Positions 1 to 6,400 of a stretch of DNA of 10,896 bases are shown here, one piece after another. How positions within the stretch are numbered: position 1 is the first letter of the stretch; each line of letters begins with the position of its first letter. The position numbers and the translations under genes are program-made. The notes under the pieces were generated by a model. That model was not told where the DNA came from. It saw only the letters and a program-made list of their open reading frames with translations, and searched no databases. This stretch comes from Firmicutes bacterium UBA5496 (lineage in GTDB: Bacteria; Bacillota; Proteinivoracia; UBA4975): positions 26,019 through 36,914 of the forward strand of contig DIPE01000053.1 in NCBI GenBank assembly GCA_002427015.1. Reading direction: 5' to 3'.

Positions 1-927
1 GTGGCTGACGCTGCTATAGGCTAAAGTCTTCTTGACCTGGCGCTGCTGGAGGGCGAGAAAGGCGCCCAAAACCATGGTAATCAAGCCCAGCCCCAGCAAG
101 GTTGAACCAAAAATTATTGCCGCCGCCCCATTTTGCCCTGCCGGGGCCAGCACCGAATAAAACACCCGGAACAAGCCATAAGCGCCGGTCTTAATCATTA
201 TTCCCGACAATAAAGCGCTGGCGGGAGTGGGCGCAACAGGATGAGCCCTAGGCAGCCAGATATGCAGGGGGAAAATGCCGGCCTTGATGCCAAAGCCCAG
301 CAGAAAAGCAATGCCTATGGCAATGACTAAGCCGGTGTTCTCTGCCACAGCGGCGGGAATGGCGGTAAAACTCACTGTTCCGGTGGCAAAGTACAGCAAG
401 AATATGCCGGTGAGCAGAGCCAGCCCCCCGAACACCCCGAGAAATAAGTAAAGACTGCCTGCGCTCATTGCCTCAGTATCTTCTTTATGAATGACCAGCA
501 CGTAAGAACACAAAGTCATCAGTTCAAAAAATAAAAACAAGGTAAATAAGTCGGCAGCCAGGACCACGCCAACACAGCCCAACAGGGTCAGTTGCATAAA
601 TACATAAAAGCGCCTTTTGGACCCTTCGCGCTCCATGTAGCCGAAACAATAAATCGAGGCTGCCGTCCAAGCCGCTAAGAACAACAAGGAAAAAAAAGCT
701 GTAAGCCCACTGAGGGTAAAGTTTAAGCCCAAGGCCATAAAACCCGGCAGCTGAAAAGATACGGGCACACTCCCCCCGCCAAACCAGGCCAAGGCCAGAA
801 AAATCAAGCTAAGAGCCGTAGATGCCAGATTGATGAAACCCAGGTGTTTGTTTGGCGCCAGCCAAGTGGTCAGCGCCCCCGCCAGGGGGAAAACCAGGAC
901 CAAAGCCAGCAGGAACGGGGCATTCAT
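1..927 (-). CDS. third MrpD/NuoL-M-like antiporter subunit (partial, continues beyond the left edge)
   Basis: The first 309 codons of a gene open to the left edge. It starts with ATG at 927, overlapping the stop of the previous gene (ATGA), with GGGAGTGA upstream. The protein is a polytopic antiporter-type subunit: ADLFTLFLFFELMTLCSYVL with E135, GFGIKAGIFPLHIWLP with K215, and SGIMIKTGAYG with K246, ending in KKTLAYSSVSH at the edge. It is closest by eye to the gene at 924-2411, including long near-identical stretches, so the pair probably arose by duplication. One difference stands out: the LPDAHP aspartate is arginine here (R226). Because the C-terminus is unseen, it could extend into MrpA-type or NuoL-type C-terminal segments. 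Confidence 0.88.
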   Translation of the reverse strand, partial: MNAPFLLALVLVFPLAGALTTWLAPNKHLGFINLASTALSLIFLALAWFGGGSVPVSFQLPGFMALGLNFTLSGLTAFFSLLFLAAWTAASIYCFGYMEREGSKRRFYVFMQLTLLGCVGVVLAADLFTLFLFFELMTLCSYVLVIHKEDTEAMSAGSLYLFLGVFGGLALLTGIFLLYFATGTVSFTAIPAAVAENTGLVIAIGIAFLLGFGIKAGIFPLHIWLPRAHPVAPTPASALLSGIMIKTGAYGLFRVFYSVLAPAGQNGAAAIIFGSTLLGLGLITMVLGAFLALQQRQVKKTLAYSSVSH

Positions 928-2411
928 TTGCTCACTCCCAGCAACAAGTTGGCTGCGGCTTTCGCCCAGTCCAGAGGATAGTTTAGGGGGAAGAGCCCAA
1001 AAATCAGACAACCCAGGGCCAAAAGGACTATGGGCGCCCACATGCTCCATTTCAGTTCAGTAAAGGGCTTTGCCCACACCCGCTTTTCCTTTTCCACTCC
1101 CAGGAAGGCATTGATGATAATCGGCAGGTAGTAGATTCCATTCATCAGGCTACTGAGAACAAGGAGAAAGACGAAGCCCGGCTTGCCTGCATCCAGGGCC
1201 CCCATGGACAGTATCAGTTTGCTGATAAAGCCGTTGAGAGGCGGAATGCCAATCATGGCCAAGGCAGCCAGGGTAAAACAGCCCATGGTAATGGGCATTT
1301 TATAGCCAATGCCGGCGAACTCGCTGATTTGCCGCTTGCCGGTCTTATAGATCATCGCCCCGGCAGAGAGGAACAATGTGGATTTCATCAACCCATGTGA
1401 AAAAATATGAAAGATTGTGCCGGTAAGGCCATTGACATTGAGGAGAGCCAAGCCTAATAGCACATACCCCATCTGACCGATGCTGGAATAGGCCAGGCGC
1501 CGCTTAATATCTGTCTGGGCAATAGCCACCGCCGAGCCAAGAAAAATAGTGATTCCCGCCAGCGCCAGGAGAATTTTATCCCAGCCGGCCTGGGCAATGA
1601 GGCTGGGCCCGTAGACATTATAGACAACGCGAATGAGCCCGTAAGCCCCGGTCTTGAGCATTATCCCTGAGAGCAGGGCGCTGGCCGGCGACGGCGCCAC
1701 GGGATGGGCGTCAGGCAGCCAGACATGCAGGGGGAAAATTCCCATCTTGATGCCAAATCCCACTAAAAATGCAATAAAAGCGATAAAGGACAAGGAGTTT
1801 ATCTGGGTAAAAAGATAATTCCCCGGCGCGATTTGCACATTGCCGGCTGCTGCAAAGGCGATAGCGATGCCAAAAAAGAGGGCCAGGCCGCCGATTATCG
1901 TCAAAATCAAGTATTTGTAGCCTGCAGCCATAGCGAATGGGCTTTCTTCATGAACAATTAAGACATAGGCAGTCAGGGACATCAGTTCGAAAAAAACAAA
2001 TAAACTGAACAAGTCCCCGGTGAGAAACACCCCCAGGCAGCCGCCCAAGCTTAGCAAGAGAAAAGGATAATAGCGGTTTTGCCGGCCTTCATGCGCCATG
2101 TATTCCTTGGAGTAGATTGTGGCCAGCAGCCATACAGCCGCGGCAATGAGGGCCAGGATAAAACTGAGCAGATCCGCACGAAAGGAGATGCCAAAGGGAG
2201 GCATAATGCGGGAGAAGCTGATGCCGATTGTTCCCAGGGACTTTATGAAAGGATACATTGACGCCACCAACGCCAAAGTAATGCCGGCAATGACTTGGGC
2301 GGCAAGATCCCGCAGCTTTGCAGCGAAATGCTGGATTAAGAAAAGGAGCAGGGCCGCAAAAATGGGAAAGCAGACAACGAGAACAGGCAGGTAGTTAGAG
2401 AAACCTTTCAT
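924..2411 (-). CDS. second MrpD/NuoM-like antiporter subunit
   Basis: A 495-residue polytopic membrane protein, paralogous to the gene before it. Key residues are intact: DLFSLFVFFELMSLTAYVL with E142, GFGIKMGIFPLHVWLPDAHPVAPSP with K222, and SGIMLKTGAYG with K253; HGLMKSTLF and NGFISK follow. All three tandem antiporter-type proteins keep the glutamate and the two lysines in these places. It resembles MrpD, MbhH and NuoM; which it is closest to cannot be settled by eye. The ATG at 2411 has a strong GGAGGTGA site. Its stop overlaps the start of the next gene (ATGA). A second proton-channel subunit would add another ion-translocating unit to the complex (inference). Confidence 0.88.
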   Translation of the reverse strand: MKGFSNYLPVLVVCFPIFAALLLFLIQHFAAKLRDLAAQVIAGITLALVASMYPFIKSLGTIGISFSRIMPPFGISFRADLLSFILALIAAAVWLLATIYSKEYMAHEGRQNRYYPFLLLSLGGCLGVFLTGDLFSLFVFFELMSLTAYVLIVHEESPFAMAAGYKYLILTIIGGLALFFGIAIAFAAAGNVQIAPGNYLFTQINSLSFIAFIAFLVGFGIKMGIFPLHVWLPDAHPVAPSPASALLSGIMLKTGAYGLIRVVYNVYGPSLIAQAGWDKILLALAGITIFLGSAVAIAQTDIKRRLAYSSIGQMGYVLLGLALLNVNGLTGTIFHIFSHGLMKSTLFLSAGAMIYKTGKRQISEFAGIGYKMPITMGCFTLAALAMIGIPPLNGFISKLILSMGALDAGKPGFVFLLVLSSLMNGIYYLPIIINAFLGVEKEKRVWAKPFTELKWSMWAPIVLLALGCLIFGLFPLNYPLDWAKAAANLLLGVSK

Positions 2412-2430
2412 CTTATTTCACCTCCGTTTT

Positions 2431-3900
2431 TCAGGGCAATAATGCTGCGGCAGCCAATTTGACAAGCCCCAGCAGACCGCCGGGAAGGATGCCAATATAT
2501 AAATTGAATGCCGCGAGAACGGTCATGGCCGCAGTCATAGGCCATGGCAGTTGGTCCCAAGTGAATTTGCCTGTCTTATGGCCGAGAAAGGCTCTTATCA
2601 CTATAGGCAGATAGTAGACGGCATTGAGCAGAGAACTGGCCAGGATTACTGCCACATAAATGGGTTTTCCTGCCTCCAGGGCGCCAAAAGCCAAATAATA
2701 TTTGCTGACAAAGCCGCTAAAGCCCGGAAACCCTATGAGGGACAGCGCCCCGATACTGAAAATGCTCGTAGTCAGGGGCATGCGGAAACCAATCCCCCGG
2801 AGTTCTTCAATTCTGCGGATGCCAGTTTTATAAATGATTGCCCCAGCCGTTAAAAACAGCATGGACTTCGTAAGGCCATGATTGACGATATGCAAGAGCC
2901 CGCCTCTGATGCCGGCAGGAACCGCCAGGGCGAAACCCATGATTATATAACTGATTTGAGCGACGGTAGAATATGCCAGCATCCGCTTGAGATCAGTCTG
3001 GACAAGGGCCAGCACCGAGCCGGCAAAGATGCCGATTGTGGACAGCAGCAAAATTACCTTAGGCGCGGGAATAGAGCCAAATAGATTGGGGCCGAAGGCT
3101 TGGAAAATGATTCTGGCCACTGCAATGATATACATCTTAATAATCAAACCCGAGTGGATTGCGCTGGAAGGCGTCGCCGCGGAAGCATGAGCATCAGGCA
3201 GCCAGAGATGCAGAGGAAACAGGGCAGACTTAATGCCAAAACCGACAATAATGAGGGAGACAGCCACATACACATTCCAGGGGCAGGTTTGAAAGGCCTG
3301 AGGAATGGCCTCTGCCAGGGCTCTGATATTCAGCTCACCGGCAACCATGTACACCAGCCCGATACCCAGCAGGATCATTCCCGAAGCCAAGGCGCTGAGG
3401 AACATGTATTTGAGGCCGGCCTGAAGACACTGTTTTCCAGGCTTGATTGCCACCAGGGCGATGGCGGCGATTGAGCAAATTTCAGTAAAGATATAGAGAT
3501 TGAAGAGATCGCCGGCCATAATAAGTCCGTTTAAGGCAAAGAGCGCCAGTAAGTAAACGGCATAATAAATTGGCAGGTAAGACCGCTTTAGCTCACTCTC
3601 TAAATCTCCCTGACTGAATACTAAAATCAGCAGCCCCACCAGATTGATGGTCAAATGCATGAGGACGGCGACCCAGTCCACAGCGATTTCAATCCCCTGG
3701 CCGGCATGCCCCCCGGGGAAAAGGCTGTAGGGTCCATTAGCGCCCACAAACAAAGCCGAGACAATTGCAAGGAGCAAGGCCAGAGACGTCACCGCCAGAG
3801 CGCCCCAGCCCGGAGAAAATCTTTTCAGCTTGGACAGCGGAATGAGCCCCAAGGCAGCAGCCAAGTACACCACAAGAATAACAACCGGCAAATGGCTCAT
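2431..3900 (-). CDS. mrpD: Mrp antiporter subunit MrpD (MbhH/NuoN-M-L type proton channel)
   Basis: A 489-residue polytopic membrane protein of the complex-I antiporter family, normal length for MrpD. It shows DLFNLYIFTEICS with E140 in the fifth-helix position, GFGIKSALFPLHLWLPDAHASAATP with K224, and GLIIK with K255, plus HGLTKSMLF and FSGFVSK further on. These charged residues line the ion path in the family (family knowledge). It would move H+ and/or Na+ across the membrane within the Mrp/Mbh assembly. The ATG at 3900 overlaps the mrpC stop (ATGA), with a GGGGAGAGGA site upstream. The next antiporter-type gene starts 19 bases after its stop. Confidence 0.93.
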   Translation of the reverse strand: MSHLPVVILVVYLAAALGLIPLSKLKRFSPGWGALAVTSLALLLAIVSALFVGANGPYSLFPGGHAGQGIEIAVDWVAVLMHLTINLVGLLILVFSQGDLESELKRSYLPIYYAVYLLALFALNGLIMAGDLFNLYIFTEICSIAAIALVAIKPGKQCLQAGLKYMFLSALASGMILLGIGLVYMVAGELNIRALAEAIPQAFQTCPWNVYVAVSLIIVGFGIKSALFPLHLWLPDAHASAATPSSAIHSGLIIKMYIIAVARIIFQAFGPNLFGSIPAPKVILLLSTIGIFAGSVLALVQTDLKRMLAYSTVAQISYIIMGFALAVPAGIRGGLLHIVNHGLTKSMLFLTAGAIIYKTGIRRIEELRGIGFRMPLTTSIFSIGALSLIGFPGFSGFVSKYYLAFGALEAGKPIYVAVILASSLLNAVYYLPIVIRAFLGHKTGKFTWDQLPWPMTAAMTVLAAFNLYIGILPGGLLGLVKLAAAALLP

Positions 3901-4295
3901 TCGTCCTCTCCCCTTTTGCGCATTATTTCTTCGGCATCGATAGTGCCGTAGTATTTATACAGCCTGACAATCATTGCCAGTCCAATAGCTGTAAAACTGA
4001 CAACAGCTGCTAAACCGCCAAAAATTAAGGGGGAAGGCATATAGGCTGCCCCCCTTGTTGAACTGCGATAACCAAGAGCAATGAAAAACAAAAATATACC
4101 TGTATCCATAATATTTAGGCCAATGACTTTTTTAATCAGATTAGAATCAGTGAGCATTACATATAAACCAAGGAGAAACAGGAACAAGCTGGCGAAAGCG
4201 GTCCCGCCGCCAAATTCCGGCATTTTAGCCAGCGCCACAATCAATACGGCTCCAATCAAAGCCACGGCCAGCAGGGAGACAACTTTCCGCATCAT
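3897..4295 (-). CDS. mrpC: MrpC / NuoK-like subunit with an N-terminal extension resembling the start of MbhE
   Basis: A 132-residue membrane protein. Residues about 33-132 match MrpC (NuoK-like): a first helix FLFLLGLYVMLTDSNLIKKVIGLNIMDTGIFLFFIALGY, then a third helix and RLYKYYGTIDAEEI, a typical MrpC ending. The usual DPLPQALVLTAIVI motif before the third helix is changed to PSPLIFGGLAAVVS. The first about 32 residues add a helix ending in AKMPEFGGG, which resembles the N-terminal part of MbhE ('LPEFG'). A fusion left after loss of the rest of mbhE and of mrpB would explain this (inference). The start at 4295 overlaps the preceding stop (ATGA) and has GGAGG about ten bases upstream; an ATG at 4292 is also possible. 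The stop overlaps the mrpD start by 4 bases. Confidence 0.85.
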   Translation of the reverse strand: MMRKVVSLLAVALIGAVLIVALAKMPEFGGGTAFASLFLFLLGLYVMLTDSNLIKKVIGLNIMDTGIFLFFIALGYRSSTRGAAYMPSPLIFGGLAAVVSFTAIGLAMIVRLYKYYGTIDAEEIMRKRGEDE

Positions 4296-4531
4296 TCCTG
4301 GCCTCCGGTCTTGCGAATTGCCGCCAACAGCAAGAGGGGTGTTGCCCCCGCCCCGAAAATTGCCAAAGCCACAGCCGGGTATGGAGCTCCCTGCAGCTGC
4401 CAGAGGACAGCCATGACCAGAGAGTAAGCGGCGAAGACGATGACGCTGCTGAGCAAATCCCGGCATCTCACGGCGATTATCGCTGAGACCACTAAAAACA
4501 GCAGAAGCAGGATATTCAGAGTTGCGGTCAT
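4292..4531 (-). CDS. DUF4040 / MbhD-like small membrane subunit (equivalent to part of the MrpA C-terminal region)
   Basis: A 79-residue, three-helix protein. The C-terminal stretch APYPAVALAIFGAGATPLLL lines up with the family pattern 'APDVAxTEAxVGAGxxTxLxxxAL', found in MbhD and in the C-terminal part of MrpA (family knowledge). The conserved acidic residues of that pattern (D and E) are replaced by small or hydrophobic residues here. The start is the ATG at 4531, seven bases after AGGGGAG; an upstream in-frame start at 4615 would overlap mrpG by 80 bases and add an unrelated basic segment. The stop overlaps the next start (ATGA). The position directly after mrpG is that of mbhD in mbh clusters. 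Alternatively it could be called an MrpB-like gene, but the MnhB part is absent. Confidence 0.8.
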   Translation of the reverse strand: MTATLNILLLLFLVVSAIIAVRCRDLLSSVIVFAAYSLVMAVLWQLQGAPYPAVALAIFGAGATPLLLLAAIRKTGGQE

Positions 4532-4535
4532 ATTC

Positions 4536-4862
4536 TTACTCCCCTTTGCCCTGGTAATTCCATTTGCCGCTGCCTGCAGCCATACTTTCCGGAGTAACAG
4601 CCCTTGCCATTGCATGAGCAGCAGCAGCGTTAGTAATTAAGACTAGGATTGCAATAATCATGAGTTTTAACGTGCTCCATGTAAATCCCGTTCTCAGGCC
4701 AAGTCCTGTAAACATTAAAAGGCTGCCTAAGGTATTACACTTGCCCGCGGCATTGATGCGGCAATAGACATCGGGAAGGCGCCACAGCCCTAAAGCGCCG
4801 GCGCTAAAGAAAAAGCCGCCCCCAGCCAAGAAAAAGATTATTGCCATATCTCGAATTCCCAT
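4536..4862 (-). CDS. mrpG: Mrp antiporter subunit MrpG / MnhG (MbhC-like)
   Basis: A 108-residue membrane protein with three hydrophobic helices. It shows the MrpG signature: GALGLWRLPDVYCRINAAGK, then a second helix and LVLITNAAAAHAMARA. In most MrpG the middle motif reads RLPDxYxRxHAxxK; here the histidine position is asparagine. The ATG at 4862 follows AGGAGG by seven bases. The next gene starts 4 bases after its stop and uses a ribosome site inside mrpG. Order E-F-G is the same as in mrp and mbh operons. Confidence 0.92.
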   Translation of the reverse strand: MGIRDMAIIFFLAGGGFFFSAGALGLWRLPDVYCRINAAGKCNTLGSLLMFTGLGLRTGFTWSTLKLMIIAILVLITNAAAAHAMARAVTPESMAAGSGKWNYQGKGE

Positions 4863-4873
4863 ACCGGCACCTC

Positions 4874-5134
4874 CTAAGACAGTCTGCCTTTCTCCAGATC
4901 CTTGGCCACACTGATTGTAATTACAAAACTGACGAGAGCAGAAACCACCGCCGCATCCAGGAAATAGGTTTCAGTGAGGCAAGCGCTTACTGCCAGCAAA
5001 GCGACAATTATTATCCCTAAAGTGTTTAGGGCCAGCAGCCTGTCAAGTGTTTCCGAGGCCGTCGCTGCCCGCCCCAGACAGGCGAAAATCAAGAATATGA
5101 GAGTGATGCACAACCCCAGCAAAAATTCAGACAT
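4874..5134 (-). CDS. mrpF: Mrp antiporter subunit MrpF / MnhF (MbhB-like)
   Basis: An 86-residue membrane protein with three hydrophobic segments, the usual size for MrpF. The family features are present: ETLDRLLALNTLG in the middle and TYFLDAAVVSALVSFV near the C-terminus, with the conserved aspartates of both motifs. MrpF is a small subunit of the antiporter's membrane assembly (family knowledge). The ATG at 5134 has GGAGGA just upstream, inside the end of mrpE, so the two genes are probably translationally coupled. mrpG follows after 11 bases. Confidence 0.92.
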   Translation of the reverse strand: MSEFLLGLCITLIFLIFACLGRAATASETLDRLLALNTLGIIIVALLAVSACLTETYFLDAAVVSALVSFVITISVAKDLEKGRLS

Positions 5135-5447
5135 TGTCCTCCTCCATTCCCCTCAGCAAGTTCAGCAGCGGCCACTGGACAATTCTCTGAGCAGCAGAAA
5201 GATTGAGGGCATGAACTGTAAATTTTTCCCCTTCCACGGAAACTGTAAGAGTTCCCGGAGACAGGGTGAGGGAATTTGCTAATACAGCTTTTAAAAAATC
5301 AGATTTTATCCCGGGATTAAAGGTAACCAGCACCGGCTGCAGCTGCAAATTTGGACTGAGGACAAGCCGGGCCGCTTGCAGCCCGGCCAGAATTACCTGG
5401 CCTAACAGGCAAAGGGCAAAAAGAATAAATTTTATAATCCTCTGCAA
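5127..5447 (-). CDS. mrpE: Mrp antiporter subunit MrpE / MnhE (MbhA-like), short form
   Basis: MrpE is a small membrane subunit of the Mrp Na+/H+ antiporter (family knowledge). The 106-residue protein carries the family core: VLSPNLQLQPVLVTFNPGIKS, then LANSLTLSPGTLTVSVEGE and FTVHALN. Typical MrpE has about 160 residues with an N-terminal membrane hairpin; here only one hydrophobic helix (about 4-24) precedes the core, so roughly 50 residues are missing at the front. The only plausible in-frame start is TTG at 5447, preceded by a G-rich ribosome site 8-12 bases upstream. It overlaps mrpF by 8 bases. It is the first antiporter gene after the rnf block, matching the mrpE/mbhA-first order of mbh-type clusters. 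Confidence 0.88.
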   Translation of the reverse strand: MQRIIKFILFALCLLGQVILAGLQAARLVLSPNLQLQPVLVTFNPGIKSDFLKAVLANSLTLSPGTLTVSVEGEKFTVHALNLSAAQRIVQWPLLNLLRGMEEDNV

Positions 5448-5452
5448 AAGCG

Positions 5453-5460
5453 CCCCCCCC
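5453..5460. repeat. homopolymer tract (G8 in the transcript) before mrpE
   Basis: Eight C on the plus strand, read as G8 in the mRNA, directly upstream of the mrpE start and within its likely ribosome site (GGGGAGGGGGGGG). Such tracts can vary in length by slippage. One added G would put an upstream ATG at 5467 in frame with mrpE. Confidence 0.8.
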
Positions 5461-5479
5461 TCCCCATGCGGATTAAGGC

Positions 5480-5505
5480 TGGCGCCTGTCAGAAGACAGG
5501 CGCCA
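5480..5505 (-). other. perfect 11-bp hairpin between rnfB and mrpE
   Basis: Arms TGGCGCCTGTC (5480-5490) and GACAGGCGCCA (5495-5505) on the plus strand are exact reverse complements around a four-base loop. The stem is GC-rich and should be stable in RNA. On the minus-strand transcript no run of U follows, so it is not a standard Rho-independent terminator. It sits exactly at the junction of the rnf and mrp genes. It could be an RNA processing or stability element that sets different expression of the two blocks (inference). Confidence 0.65.
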
Positions 5506-5524
5506 CCTGGGTACAGAGTCTCAA

Positions 5525-5821
5525 TTATTCGGAAGTAACCCCCATGATTTTGCTTATCTCTAAGGCAACCTTTTGCCTGCCCACGGGGCAGCCGTTTACC
5601 GGCGCATTGCCCGAGGCAACGGCCTCAGCAAAAGCGGCGCAGCCCGCATGGCCGCAGCCGCCGCAGTTAGCTCCTGGCAGGACGGCTAAGATCTCATCGA
5701 TCTTTGGATCCTTCTCTACTTTAAATTTGACATCGGCCCAGGCCAGCACCCCGGCAAAAACGACGCCTAAACCCGTGAGCAGGAGAATGGGCATCAAAAG
5801 CTCAAGCAGCTTATCTATCAT
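5525..5821 (-). CDS. rnfB: C-terminally truncated RnfB: membrane anchor plus one [4Fe-4S] domain, no ferredoxin domains
   Basis: RnfB normally is about 260-330 residues: a membrane helix, a [4Fe-4S] domain with a CxxCxxxxC motif, then ferredoxin-type domains that take electrons from soluble ferredoxin (family knowledge). This protein has only 98 residues. Visible are the N-terminal helix (about 6-29), a charged linker, and LPGANCGGCGHAGCAAFAEA with C53, C56, C61 and C78, a full set of cluster ligands. It ends at ISKIMGVTSE followed by TAA, about where the first cluster domain ends in full-length RnfB. No CxxCxxCxxxCP motif follows before mrpE, only 77 bases on. The ending is clean rather than a visible frameshift. 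The ferredoxin part is lost or supplied by another gene. It remains the last rnf gene, its usual place. A pseudogene remnant is possible, but the intact ribosome site, reading frame and cysteines argue for a working short subunit. Confidence 0.9.
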   Translation of the reverse strand: MIDKLLELLMPILLLTGLGVVFAGVLAWADVKFKVEKDPKIDEILAVLPGANCGGCGHAGCAAFAEAVASGNAPVNGCPVGRQKVALEISKIMGVTSE

Positions 5822-5829
5822 CGCAATCA

Positions 5830-5835
5830 CCGCCT
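5830..5835 (-). promoter_or_regulatory. Shine-Dalgarno that decides the rnfB start
   Basis: AGGCGG on the minus strand, overlapping the rnfA stop codon, lies eight bases before the ATG at 5821. A GTG at 5830 overlaps it and is therefore an unlikely start. Confidence 0.55.
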
Positions 5836-6397
5836 AAAGGACGAATCCAGAAAATGCCATAGCGATAATCCCAGCAGTAATCAAGGCAATTGGGACTCCG
5901 CTAAAGGCTTCTGGCACGTCGCTGAGTTCAAGTTTTTCCCGGATACCGGCAAGGATGACCATGGCCAGAGTAAAGCCGGCAGAAGCGCCAAGAGAGTGGA
6001 TGATGGTCTCCAGCAAATTGTAACCTAAGCCAATGTTGAGAATGGCAATCCCCAAAATGGCGCAGTTGGTAGTAATCAAGGGCAGATAGACACCCAAAGC
6101 CTTGTACAGCGTGGGGCTGACCTTCTGCAGGAACATTTCTACAAATTGAACCAAAGCCGCGATAACCAGGATAAAGACTATGGTCTGCATATATTCCAGA
6201 TGCCAAAGAACCAGAAGTTTTTGCAGCAGCCAGGTCAGGGTAGAAGCCACAGTCATGACAAAAGCGACAGCCATGCCCATGCCGACAGAAGTATCCAGCC
6301 GCTTGGAGACACCTAAGAAGGGGCAGATGCCCATGAAGCGGTTAAAGATAAAGTTGTTAAAGAAGATGGCGCCAAAGAAAATCATCACGAGATTCAC
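5834..6397 (-). CDS. rnfA: Rnf complex subunit RnfA (integral membrane)
   Basis: RnfA is the inverted partner of RnfE and supplies the other cysteines for the membrane-buried [2Fe-2S] cluster (family knowledge). The 187-residue protein shows NNFIFNRFMGICPFLGVS (C25) and LPLITTNCAILG (C112), the expected duplicated-fold motifs, with about six hydrophobic segments. The GTG start at 6397 is supported by GGAGG eight bases upstream, located over the end of rnfE; a downstream ATG at 6385 would be too far from it. No truncation is seen. rnfB follows with its ribosome site overlapping the rnfA stop. Confidence 0.95.
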   Translation of the reverse strand: MNLVMIFFGAIFFNNFIFNRFMGICPFLGVSKRLDTSVGMGMAVAFVMTVASTLTWLLQKLLVLWHLEYMQTIVFILVIAALVQFVEMFLQKVSPTLYKALGVYLPLITTNCAILGIAILNIGLGYNLLETIIHSLGASAGFTLAMVILAGIREKLELSDVPEAFSGVPIALITAGIIAMAFSGFVL

Positions 6398-6400
6398 TGC

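Noticed and set aside
3100..3474. Plus-strand open frame opposite mrpD
   Set aside because: Antisense to a strongly supported gene, with a composition of Q, G, D, N and H typical of a shadow of a membrane-protein gene.
4296..4466. Extended start for mrpC at 4466
   Set aside because: The extra 57 residues are G, R and P rich, overlap the MbhD-like gene out of frame, and match nothing in MrpC. The ATG at 4295 has GGAGG upstream and an ATGA overlap.
4532..4615. Extended start for the MbhD-like gene at 4615
   Set aside because: It would overlap mrpG by 80 bases and add a basic non-family segment; the ATG at 4531 has a good ribosome site.
5480..5505. Hairpin as a Rho-independent terminator
   Set aside because: No U-tract follows the stem in either direction, and the next gene continues on the same strand.
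5448..5524. Frameshifted remnant of the RnfB ferredoxin domains
   Set aside because: Reading the gap showed no CxxCxxCxxxC pattern; it is filled by the hairpin and the G-rich site.
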